Below, piece after piece: positions 1-10,069 of a stretch of 52,974 bases of DNA (positions within the stretch are counted from its first letter, which is position 1; each line of letters begins with the position of its first letter). This stretch comes from Thiobacillus sp. 65-29 (GTDB lineage Bacteria; Pseudomonadota; Gammaproteobacteria; Burkholderiales; Thiobacillaceae). The translations under genes and the position numbers were made by a program. The DNA is taken from positions 1-52,974 of the forward strand of contig MKWN01000053.1 of assembly GCA_001899775.1 (NCBI GenBank), in the 5' to 3' direction. The notes beneath the pieces are model-generated. The model was not told the DNA's origin and made no database searches. It saw only the letters and a list, made by a program, of their open reading frames with translations.

Positions 1-1
1 C

Positions 2-784
2 GACGACGTGGTCAAGGCCTACCTCAACAAGCAGTTCGACGACCTCAAGCGGCGCTACATGTCGCTCGACCTGCTGCTGGTCGACGACATCCAGTTCCTC
101 GCCAAGAAGGACCGCACCCAGGAAGAATTCTTCTACGTCTTCAACTCTCTCATCGAGAACAAGAAGCAGATCGTCATCACCTGCGACACCTTCCCCAAGG
201 AAATCACCGGTCTGGACGACCGGCTGAAATCGCGTTTCGCCTGGGGCCTCACCGTAGCGGTCGAACCCCCCGAGCTCGAGATGCGCGTCGCCATCCTGCT
301 CGCCAAGGCGCAGGCGGAGAACGTGCGTCTGGAGGAAAGCGTCGCCTTCTTCATCGCCAAGCAGGTGCGTTCCAACGTGCGCGAACTCGAAGGCGCGTTG
401 AAACGCGTGATCGCCTTCTCGCGCTTCCACGAAAAACCGATCACGCTGGAACTCGTCAAGGAAGCGCTGCGCGACCTCATCGCCGCGACTTCGCGCATCG
501 TCTCCATCGAGAACATCCAGAAAACCGTCGCCGACTACTACAAGATCAAGGTCGCCGACATGTATTCGAAGAAGCGCACCCGCAACCTCGCGCGGCCGCG
601 CCAGATCGCCATGGCACTCGCCAAGGAACTCACCAACCAGAGCCTGCCGGAAATCGGCGAGTCCTTCGGCGGCCGCGATCACACCACGGTCATCCACGCC
701 TGCCGCAAGGTCGCCGAACTGCGCGAAAGCGAAGTCGACATCGGACGTGACTACCTGGTGTTGCTGCAAACGCTGACAGGCTGA
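2..784 (+). CDS. dnaA: Chromosomal replication initiator DnaA, 3' part (5' end outside window)
   Basis: The reading frame is open from base 2, so the window cuts the gene and only about the last 260 residues are present. DnaA is the AAA+ ATPase that binds DnaA boxes at oriC and melts the origin. Visible are the Walker B/DnaA region ([10 protein letters not shown]), the sensor motif DDRLKSRF, and the C-terminal domain IV helix-turn-helix with the DnaA-box-binding signature [15 protein letters not shown]. The N-terminal domains and Walker A are missing because of the window edge. It is followed by dnaN and gyrB in the same orientation, the classic bacterial order. Confidence 0.97.
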   Translation, partial: DDVVKAYLNKQFDDLKRRYMSLDLLLVDDIQFLAKKDRTQEEFFYVFNSLIENKKQIVITCDTFPKEITGLDDRLKSRFAWGLTVAVEPPELEMRVAILLAKAQAENVRLEESVAFFIAKQVRSNVRELEGALKRVIAFSRFHEKPITLELVKEALRDLIAATSRIVSIENIQKTVADYYKIKVADMYSKKRTRNLARPRQIAMALAKELTNQSLPEIGESFGGRDHTTVIHACRKVAELRESEVDIGRDYLVLLQTLTG

Positions 785-792
785 GGACGAAA

Positions 793-923
793 TGTGGACA
801 ACTCGCGAAGTCTCGCCGTGCCCTCCGGAACCATCCACGGCTCTCCCGTCTTGCCCCGGGGTTACCCACAGGTCGATAATGACGCAAGCCCATGATCTGA
901 CAGAACAACGGAACTTGTACACC
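793..923. promoter_or_regulatory. dnaA-dnaN intergenic region with DnaA-box-like 9-mers
   Basis: The 179-bp gap between dnaA and dnaN holds TGTGGACAA at 793-801 (reverse complement TTGTCCACA) and TTACCCACA at 862-870. Each differs at one position from the consensus TTATCCACA, and they face each other. A weaker TTGTACACC lies at 915-923. This could be a DnaA-responsive promoter region for dnaN or an accessory part of the origin. I do not see the AT-rich unwinding element or box cluster expected of a full oriC. Confidence 0.4.
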
Positions 924-963
924 GATTCGGGCCCCCTTAATTACGATTTCCAGGTATAGATCA

Positions 964-4600
<3,637 letters not shown>

Positions 4601-4647
4601 CCATTTTAAGTTCTCAGAATTGTTGAGAAAAACTGAACTCGGAAATC

Positions 4648-4671
4648 CCGACCAGTCCGGTTGGCTTTTTT
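4648..4671 (+). terminator. Rho-independent terminator after gyrB
   Basis: A 6-bp stem CCGACC/GGTTGG (one G-U pair) with a 5-nt loop is followed by C and six T residues. It ends the dnaA-dnaN-gyrB block and marks the left edge of the accessory island. Confidence 0.75.
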
Positions 4672-4754
4672 ATGTGCGCTCGGCACGGGCGTACTCTTGC
4701 GAAAACGTGGTCTGTCCCCTGTTGTTCTGCTGTTGTTCTGTCCCTGTTGTTCTG

Positions 4755-5010
4755 TTGTTAAAAATCGCGACACTGGAAACCGGAATTGCCGTCAAGGACG
4801 TCGGAAAGAAACCCGCGCCCTACGTCACCTGCCTGGTACGCGGAAACCCGACTACGCAAAGACCGGGTTGCCGGTGGTGAATTCCAAACATGTCATGAAC
4901 GGCGATGTCCGCATCGATTTGGATAACCGCAGCGCAGTGGCCGAAGTGGGCGGCCTACAAATTCAGCGGGGAGATGTCCTCATCAACGGAACGGGGGTCG
5001 GGAGGGGGCA
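4755..5010 (+). pseudogene. Fragment of a Type I restriction specificity subunit (HsdS-like)
   Basis: Two adjacent frames carry pieces of one protein. ETGIAVKDVGKKPAPYV is read in one frame to about 4850. Then KPDYAKTGLPVVNSKHVMNG and LQIQRGDVLINGTGVG are read in the next frame to about 5005. The pattern 'G-P-V-V-N-S-K-H-V ... GDVLINGTGVG' is typical of HsdS target-recognition domains. The frameshift, the missing ends, and the absence of hsdM or hsdR nearby make it a relic. Just upstream (4710-4762) the DNA is a low-complexity run of gttgttctg units. The family assignment rests on motif recognition only. Confidence 0.6.
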
Positions 5011-5108
5011 GAACCATGCATGCCCCCGCTGGTTGCTGCCATGCCGCCGCCGCAAGTTGATGCATACTTGTCGGATGCGTAGAAACTTACAAGAAATGGG
5101 AGCCAGGG

Positions 5109-5290
5109 ATGGAGCAGAAACTCACTGAGATTCTTGAGGTAGCCAAGGAAATCCTGAAGTCAGCAGGACTGAAGGGAATGCATGTAAACGCAATCGCGGA
5201 AGAGGCGGCGCGCCATAACAAGACTAATACTCTTCAGGCGGCACAAATAGCCAAGGCTGTCACTACAACCACAAAACCGGCGTGTATCAC
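5109..5290 (+). pseudogene. HARE-HTH-like N-terminal stub, in frame with the following protease
   Basis: An ATG with a good ribosome site (GGGAG about 8 bases upstream) opens a frame whose first 50 or so residues (MEQKLTEILEVAKEILKSAG, MHVNAIAEEA, HNKTNTLQAAQIAKAV) resemble the HARE-HTH (HB1/ASXL/restriction endonuclease) winged-helix domain. That domain is common in restriction-linked proteins. The domain breaks off around residue 50, and the frame then runs through low-information sequence into the signal peptide of the protease at 5316. I read it as the remains of a restriction-associated gene joined to the protease locus by deletion or insertion. A genuine 531-residue fusion cannot be excluded. 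Confidence 0.5.
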
Positions 5291-5315
5291 TGCCACTAAT
5301 CTGCCGCCACACTCC

Positions 5316-6704
5316 ATGAACCTGCCCATTCCAGCATGTCTCGCGCTCCTATTCGCCGCCCTGCCGTTGGTCGCGCACGCACTCACCCCCAGCCAGGTGT
5401 TCGACAAAGTCAAAAGCAGTGTCGTCGTCATCAAAACGCTGGACGCCAAAGGCGAAGAGACAACTTTTGGCAGCGGTGTAGTGTTGCCGTCCGGCAAAAT
5501 CGCCACCAACTGCCATGTGGTGAAAGACGGCGTCAGCTTTCAGGCCGGACACGGAAAAAGTTTCGTGCCCGCAACCCTCTATGCAGGCGACGCAGACAAA
5601 GACCTGTGCCTGTTGCAAGCCAATAAACTTGGGGGTTCCCCGGTGCAACTCGGCAAAGCCGCCATGCTAAAAGTCGGCGAGGCTGTGTACGCTGTCGGCG
5701 CGCCAAGGGGGCTGGAGCTTTCCCTTTCTGACGGCATCGTCTCGCAACTGCGTGGCAGTTCACCCCCGATGATCCAGACCACGGCTGCAATCAGTCCCGG
5801 CTCCAGCGGCGGCGGGCTGTTTGATAGTACTGGCCGACTGGTGGGGATCACCACGCTGTACCTTGTTGAAGCTCAAAACCTCAACTTTGCCATGCCTGTG
5901 GAATGGCTGGCCGTCCTCAAACCCGGCAAAAAATCCGCCAGCAAGCAGCGCAGCCAGATCGACTGGCTTACCCGCGCCGAGGCGCTGAAAGAAAAAAAGG
6001 ACTGGCCGAAGCTGCTCGCCTCGGGCAAGCAATGGGTCAAAACTGAACCTGATAATGCGCTTGCCTGGTCTTTTATTGGCGAAGCTCACCAAGGCTTGTA
6101 CCAGTGGGATCCCTCCATCGACGCTTACCGCCAGGCGTTGCGCATCAACCCGGAACATGCCTCTGCCTGGGAGAGCCTGGGACTCGCCTACCACATCCTC
6201 AAACGCTACGATGACGCCATTTTCGCCTCTCGCCAGGCGCTGCGCATCAAGCCGGAACTCGCCAAGGCCTGGGGCAACTTGGGGAAAACCTACGCCGCCC
6301 TCAAGCGCCATGACGACGCCATCGATGCCTCTCGCCAGGCGTTGCGCATCAACCCAGAAGTTGCCGAGGTTTGGTACGACTTGGGAGACGCATATGATGC
6401 CCTCAAACGCTATGATGACGCCATCGACGCTTACCGCCAGTCGTTGCGCATCGACCCGGAATCTGCCTATGCCTGGTCTAAACTAGGTGTCATTTACGCC
6501 CAACTAGAACGCTACGACGACGCCATCACCGCCTCTCGACAGGCGCTGCGCATCAACCCGGCAGATGCAGCTGTCTTGTACCTCATGGGGTCCTCCTATC
6601 ATATGACTGGCAACTCCTTCGCCGCGTTGCAGACATTAAAAACGCTGCGAGCACTCGACCCGGTCTGGGCTGAAAATCTGTTTGAACTGATCGTACCGCG
6701 CTGA
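5316..6704 (+). CDS. Secreted trypsin-like serine protease with six C-terminal TPR repeats
   Basis: From the ATG at 5316 the 462-residue protein starts with a clear signal peptide (MNLPIPACLALLFAALPLVA, then HA), so it should be exported. Residues 25-200 form an HtrA/Do-like trypsin fold with His67 (TNCHVV), Asp96 (DADKDLCLL) and Ser164 (PGSSGGGLF). No PDZ domain follows. Instead, residues 245-450 hold six 34-residue TPRs with the repeated core AWxxLGxAYxxLKRYDDAI and RQALRIxPE. The combination suggests proteolysis directed by a TPR-bound partner in the periplasm; the partner is unknown. The same frame extends upstream to 5109 (see the HARE-like stub), so the true start is uncertain. The nearly identical TPR DNA units suggest recent internal duplication. 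Confidence 0.8.
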   Translation: MNLPIPACLALLFAALPLVAHALTPSQVFDKVKSSVVVIKTLDAKGEETTFGSGVVLPSGKIATNCHVVKDGVSFQAGHGKSFVPATLYAGDADKDLCLLQANKLGGSPVQLGKAAMLKVGEAVYAVGAPRGLELSLSDGIVSQLRGSSPPMIQTTAAISPGSSGGGLFDSTGRLVGITTLYLVEAQNLNFAMPVEWLAVLKPGKKSASKQRSQIDWLTRAEALKEKKDWPKLLASGKQWVKTEPDNALAWSFIGEAHQGLYQWDPSIDAYRQALRINPEHASAWESLGLAYHILKRYDDAIFASRQALRIKPELAKAWGNLGKTYAALKRHDDAIDASRQALRINPEVAEVWYDLGDAYDALKRYDDAIDAYRQSLRIDPESAYAWSKLGVIYAQLERYDDAITASRQALRINPADAAVLYLMGSSYHMTGNSFAALQTLKTLRALDPVWAENLFELIVPR

Positions 6705-6760
6705 GGCGTGCCTCATATCTCGCTCACCCCCAGCAATCACGACCAAGCACGCACAACACG

Positions 6761-6895
6761 GGGTCAGGTCTTTCCTTTTGCCTTCTCCGGCTGATTACAG
6801 ATAACGAAGGAAAAAGGAAAGACCCTTTAGCGAGAAAATGGGGTCAGACTCGATTTCTCTTTCTGTTCACCCCATGTCTGTGACCCCATTTCTGA
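6761..6895. repeat. Nested inverted repeats, REP/MITE-like, no coding content
   Basis: GGTCTTTCCTTTT at 6767-6779 is matched perfectly by its reverse complement at 6812-6824. Immediately after, AATGGGGTCAGA near 6837 is partly mirrored by TGACCCCATT near 6879. Sequences of the form GGGGTCAGACTCGATTT are familiar from REP/RAYT-associated repeats of beta- and gammaproteobacteria (from memory). No transposase frame is present. Confidence 0.5.
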
Positions 6896-6906
6896 CCCCT
6901 CTCTTC

Positions 6907-6975
6907 GGTCACGTTCAGCGTGAAATCGCGGTCACGCTTCGGCGAAATCACCGGTCACGTTGGCGCGAAATACGC
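6907..6975. repeat. Three exact-period 23-bp imperfect direct repeats
   Basis: The units start at 6907, 6930 and 6953. Each begins GGTCACG, is followed by a variable TTC/GGCG core, and contains GCGAAAT or GTGAAAT. The array sits 20 bp from the tacT stop. Multiple short internal repeats of this kind are seen at ends of IS21-family elements, so this may be one orphan end. No IstA/IstB frame is nearby, so the origin is inference. Confidence 0.5.
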
Positions 6976-6994
6976 ATATGACCGTTAACTTGTG

Positions 6995-7495
6995 TCATCG
7001 GATGACCTTCCTCGCATCCTTGAGTAGCAGCAGCAATTGCTGCTCACGCAGTGGCGAAGCGATGAATCCGAACCGGGTGTAGAACCTCGCCGCTTCTTCA
7101 TTGATGGGGTGAGTCAGCATCGCCCGGATGCCGGCTTGCTCGGCAATCAGCATCGTGCGCCGGATGGCATCCTGCAACAGACCGAAGCCAATGCCGCGCC
7201 CCTGATCCTGCTGCGACACAGCCAGCCTTGCCAGGATCACAACCGGAACCGGGTATTGCCCCATCCCTTTGCGGATGCGATCTGGAGCTTCCAGGGTGTC
7301 GACCTGGCCGACGGTCAAACTGAAATAGCCCGCCACGCGACCATCATCTTGGGAAACGACAAAAGTCTTGGCCGATCCACTGCCTTGGGCTTGCCGAGCG
7401 TGGCGCAGTAGCCAGTCGTTGAGCGCGGGCTTGCCGCAATCAAAACCTTCCAGCCGATGCTGCGCAGCCAGTGGCTCCGGTGCGCGCAACGTCAC
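6995..7495 (-). CDS. GNAT-family acetyltransferase toxin, TacT/AtaT type
   Basis: The 166-residue protein has the size and layout of GNAT toxins that acetylate the amino group of aminoacyl-tRNA and stop translation. The acetyl-CoA P-loop is QQDQGRGIGFGLL (residues 95-107), preceded by the conserved LARLAV strand. Tyr139 in RFYTRFGF matches the C-terminal tyrosine important in TacT. The start ATG overlaps the antitoxin stop by 4 bp (ATGA), so translation is coupled. The pairing with a DUF1778 protein is the standard TacAT arrangement. No membrane or signal sequence is visible. The target tRNA cannot be read from sequence. Confidence 0.88.
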   Translation of the reverse strand: MTLRAPEPLAAQHRLEGFDCGKPALNDWLLRHARQAQGSGSAKTFVVSQDDGRVAGYFSLTVGQVDTLEAPDRIRKGMGQYPVPVVILARLAVSQQDQGRGIGFGLLQDAIRRTMLIAEQAGIRAMLTHPINEEAARFYTRFGFIASPLREQQLLLLLKDARKVIR

Positions 7496-7785
7496 TTCGT
7501 GTCCCAGGGTGCCTTGCGGGCAAACAAATCACGCAAACCGTCGTTGGCCTGTTCGGGGCGATCCAGCAGATCCATCAGTGCCTGGTACTGACTGTCCGAA
7601 ACCATGAACAGGCGCTGATCCAGCAGGGTTTGCTCGGCAGCCAGGCAGGCGCTATCGAGGATGAAGTCGGTCAGCGACTTGTGGGCGACCTCAGCGGCGC
7701 GACGCAACACCACCTCCTGCTCGGGGGTGGCGCGCAGCCCGAGGCGGGCGGACCGTGCGGAAGGCGACGATGCAACGGCAGTCAT
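7492..7785 (-). CDS. DUF1778 ribbon-helix-helix antitoxin, TacA type
   Basis: This is a 97-residue antitoxin. Residues 12-50 (SARLGLRATPEQEVVLRRAA, then KSLTDFILDSA) form the DUF1778 ribbon-helix-helix that binds the operator as a dimer. The C-terminal half (QYQALMDLLDRPEQANDGLR) is the segment that in TacA-like proteins wraps and neutralises the GNAT toxin. It precedes and overlaps the toxin gene, as expected for an autoregulated pair. Confidence 0.88.
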   Translation of the reverse strand: MTAVASSPSARSARLGLRATPEQEVVLRRAAEVAHKSLTDFILDSACLAAEQTLLDQRLFMVSDSQYQALMDLLDRPEQANDGLRDLFARKAPWDTK

Positions 7786-7818
7786 GGCAGCACCTGTTTT
7801 GTTAGATCAATGGCTGCG

Positions 7819-7847
7819 ATGTTAGTACACGAGACGCACATTGTCTA
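7819..7847 (-). promoter_or_regulatory. Probable promoter of the tacAT-type operon
   Basis: On the minus strand TAGACA (-35, 7847-7842) and TAACAT (-10, 7824-7819) are separated by 17 bp, 34 bp upstream of the antitoxin start. This is a plausible sigma-70 promoter inside the region the antitoxin would be expected to bind. Confidence 0.45.
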
Positions 7848-8235
7848 GTTGCGATGGCGACCGGTGGCCTTGGTTGACAACGAACAGCTGCACGCAAGTT
7901 GTTGATTTGTATAGACCACTATCTGCGCCTACCCGCAGGCCAAACAGAGAATAGAGACGGCTCTGGCCGAGAAAGCGGCCGATTTCGGGCATTTCGGCTG
8001 GTGGTCACCACCCGCAGCACTGGTGGCCAGAAGCCCGCGTGGCGCGGGGAATCGCGCAAAGAAAAAGGGCCCGGAGACTATCCGAGCCCTTGTGATTGGT
8101 GGTGCGTAGTTTACTACCGAACAACTCGCTATTGGGGCCAATGAGCACTGCTGCGGGTTGCTGCGGCTTGCGGGTGGGTCGGGGATTCCAGCAGGCGCTA
8201 CCGCCAGAGTGCGTGTCCAGTCAGCATTCTGATGG
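7848..8235. other. Non-coding interval between the TA pair and the RHH/zinc-ribbon gene
   Basis: Frames here are short and lack ribosome sites or recognisable motifs, so I call no gene. The only structures seen are the minus-strand terminator at 8058-8089 and a small palindrome GTAGTTTACTAC at 8106-8117. Confidence 0.6.
8058..8089 (-). terminator. Terminator for the leftward RHH/zinc-ribbon gene
   Basis: Arms GGGCCCGGA (8067-8075) and TCCGAGCCC (8081-8089) pair with one mismatch around a 5-nt loop. Read leftwards the stem is followed by a T5 run. It lies about 150 bp beyond the stop of the gene at 8236-8865. Confidence 0.7.
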
Positions 8236-8865
8236 CTACAAGAATTCGGCATCAATCAGTGCCTGACATCGAGGGCATGAAAATCGACCGTCGCCCATAT
8301 CGACGAAGCGCAGCCCGGTATCCTTGAAATCCTGTGAGTCCTTCTCAATGGTCATCAGTCGACCATCCGACTGAATGTCCTCCTGCAGGCCGCATTGCGG
8401 ACAAATCAGGAGCTCACGGTCGTTGGTGAAAATGCCGAGTGCCTCCGCTTGATGCTTGATGCGATGAAGTTCCTTGCAGAGATCAGTCAGGTCGTCGTCC
8501 ATCGGCACGCCACCACCTTTGCTCTGCCGATCAGTTCGCAAGCGTTTCACGACTGCAGCAACCGGCTTGACCTTACCCTGTGCTACCGCGTCATCACCTT
8601 GCTTAAGAAGGGTGATCAATGCTTCGGCCTCGCTGCTCTGGCACACTTCAGTGAAAGCAGAACCCCTGGCGCAAAGAATACGTTCGGCGGCGCGCATAGC
8701 TGCATCGACAACAAACCGCGACATAGAAACTCCGGCAATCGCGGCACCCAGTTGGATGGTTGCACGCTCTTCAGCCGATACGGCCATCGAGATCCGCTTC
8801 GTTTTGCTTGCTGTCATGGCATCGAGGTATCGCGATCCAAATGTAATCTGGTCCGATGTTGCCAT
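8236..8865 (-). CDS. Ribbon-helix-helix protein with C-terminal zinc ribbon (unrecognised family)
   Basis: The 209-residue protein has two parts. Residues 17-62 (KTKRISMAVSAEERATIQLG, then VSMSRFVVDAAMRAAERIL) look like a DUF1778/RHH DNA-binding antitoxin domain. Residues 140-209 hold two Cys pairs, ICPQCG and FSCPRCQ, spaced like a zinc ribbon. Between them, KVKPVAAVVKRLR resembles the tail of small antitoxins. An internal ATG at 8502 (MDDDLTDLC) is preceded by AGGTGG, so the ribbon part might also be made alone. No GNAT toxin gene follows. It could be an antitoxin remnant fused to a ribbon protein or a regulator of the upstream defence genes. Two palindromes upstream suggest autoregulation. 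Confidence 0.65.
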   Translation of the reverse strand: MATSDQITFGSRYLDAMTASKTKRISMAVSAEERATIQLGAAIAGVSMSRFVVDAAMRAAERILCARGSAFTEVCQSSEAEALITLLKQGDDAVAQGKVKPVAAVVKRLRTDRQSKGGGVPMDDDLTDLCKELHRIKHQAEALGIFTNDRELLICPQCGLQEDIQSDGRLMTIEKDSQDFKDTGLRFVDMGDGRFSCPRCQALIDAEFL

Positions 8866-8917
8866 GGTTCTGGCGAGCGCATCCCCAAAACTTCGGAGAT
8901 TGGTATTGCACAGGGCG

Positions 8918-8943
8918 AATAGTGCAAGTGTGCTTGCACTATT
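8918..8943. promoter_or_regulatory. Perfect 11-bp inverted repeat, probable operator of the RHH gene
   Basis: AATAGTGCAAG and CTTGCACTATT are perfect reverse complements separated by TGTG. The centre lies about 65 bp upstream of the RHH/zinc-ribbon start, the position expected for an autorepressor site. There is no T-tract, so a terminator is unlikely. Confidence 0.6.
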
Positions 8944-8982
8944 GCCGGCGCAGAGTGAAAGCAGCCGGCAGCGTGAGACCTT

Positions 8983-9024
8983 ATTACCCTCTCTATTACC
9001 CTTACTAAAGGGTAATTACCCTTT
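8983..9024. promoter_or_regulatory. Clustered AGGGTAAT sites around an 18-bp palindrome at the 3' end of fic
   Basis: AAAGGGTAATTACCCTTT (9007-9024) is a perfect palindrome that overlaps the fic stop codon. Two further AGGGTAAT copies on the minus strand lie at about 8983-8990 and 8996-9003. Four half-sites within 42 bp, upstream of the leftward RHH gene, look like a repressor-binding array. The fic C-terminus has a winged helix that could be the reader, but this is inference. Confidence 0.45.
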
Positions 9025-10062
9025 CTTCCGCCACTTCGCCGCCGGCCCGCGCCCTTGGCACTCGATCTTGCCAACCGCCTGCTGTTCGCGCAGCACCCGG
9101 CGCACCATGTCACGACTGACGCCCGGGCAGCGCAGTTCCAGTTGCGCGACGGAAAACTCTCCGGCGAACTGCTCGATGGCCGCGTTCACCTGATCGGTCT
9201 TTGCGCCACGCGGTGCCTTGGTTTCGCCCACCCGCTCGGCAAATTCCTTGTAGGCCGTCTTCAGGATGAACAGAACGTAGTTGATATAGGGCCAGGGATC
9301 GTGCTTGCCCTCGTGCCAGCCCTGCGAGCTCTTCTCCAGCGTCTCGTAGTAGCGATCCTTGTTCTGCTCGACCAGGCGCTCCAGACTGATGTACCGGCCC
9401 ACCTCGTAACCCAGTTGGTAGCTCTGCAGCAACCAGAGCAGGCGCGACACCCGGCCGTTGCCATCGCGGAAGGGATGGATGCACAGGAAGTCGAGATTGA
9501 AGGCCGCCAACGCAATCAGCGGCGGCACCCAGCCTTCGTCCAGGCAGCGGCGCCAATCAAGCACTAGATCAGCCATGCGCGCCGGAGTCTCCAATGCCGG
9601 TACGGTGCGAAATCTTACCCGCTCTCGACCATCCGGATAGCGCTCAATGATATCGCCATCCTTTTCCTTGTACTGCCCGGCATCCCAAATCTGCCCACGG
9701 GTCAGTGCGTGCAGTCGCTTGATCGACTGCTCGTCGAGCGGAATGCCCGCTGCCTCGGCGTGAATCCAGGCCAGCGCATCACGATAGCCGCGCACCTCTT
9801 CCTCGTCGCGGTCGCGGAATAAGGGCTTCGGCGAAACAAGAATATCGCGCACCCTTGCAGGATCGACCGACACGCCCTCAATGCGGTTCGATGACACGGC
9901 GCTTTCGATCATCGCGTGCTCGCGCAAAGCCTTCAGGCGTTGTGGCGACTGGTGCGTGTAAAGCTCCTGCTTGCCGCGAAACTCGCCGAGATCGGAGAGG
10001 TACCACGCTGTCGCAGGCGGTATCGCTGCCTGACCGGAAGCAAATTGGCGCAGTGTCTTCAT
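9016..10062 (-). CDS. Fic-family AMP-transferase, class II, with C-terminal winged helix
   Basis: The 348-residue protein carries the Fic catalytic motif HPFRDGNGRVSR (196-207), which transfers AMP (or another nucleotide part) from NTPs onto target hydroxyls. The N-terminal inhibitory motif (S/T)xxxE(G/N) is present as SNRIEG (58-63), which places it in class II, where the protein inhibits itself. Residues 285-345 (FAGEFSVAQLELRCPGVSRD, then VRRVLREQQAVGKI) form a winged helix typical of 'Fic/DOC N-terminal plus HTH' proteins. It starts 7 bp after the DUF262 gene, so it is co-transcribed with the restriction genes. Its substrate is unknown. In this setting it may act as a toxin or signalling partner. 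Confidence 0.9.
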   Translation of the reverse strand: MKTLRQFASGQAAIPPATAWYLSDLGEFRGKQELYTHQSPQRLKALREHAMIESAVSSNRIEGVSVDPARVRDILVSPKPLFRDRDEEEVRGYRDALAWIHAEAAGIPLDEQSIKRLHALTRGQIWDAGQYKEKDGDIIERYPDGRERVRFRTVPALETPARMADLVLDWRRCLDEGWVPPLIALAAFNLDFLCIHPFRDGNGRVSRLLWLLQSYQLGYEVGRYISLERLVEQNKDRYYETLEKSSQGWHEGKHDPWPYINYVLFILKTAYKEFAERVGETKAPRGAKTDQVNAAIEQFAGEFSVAQLELRCPGVSRDMVRRVLREQQAVGKIECQGRGPAAKWRKKG

Positions 10063-10069
10063 GGCCGGT

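Noticed and set aside
4661-5128. 155-residue plus-strand frame as an intact gene
   Set aside because: Only its middle part resembles HsdS, the preceding part continues in another frame, and the ends are unrelated. It is better described as a relic.
8090-8130. tRNA-like 3' end (CACCACCA on the minus strand next to a terminator), possible attachment scar
   Set aside because: No T-loop or acceptor partner is present, and the nearby bases form a different palindrome (GTAGTTTACTAC). Too weak to call a tRNA remnant.
7929-8255. 108-residue minus-strand frame
   Set aside because: No ribosome site or recognisable motif; it crosses the terminator at 8058-8089 and overlaps the end of the RHH/zinc-ribbon gene.
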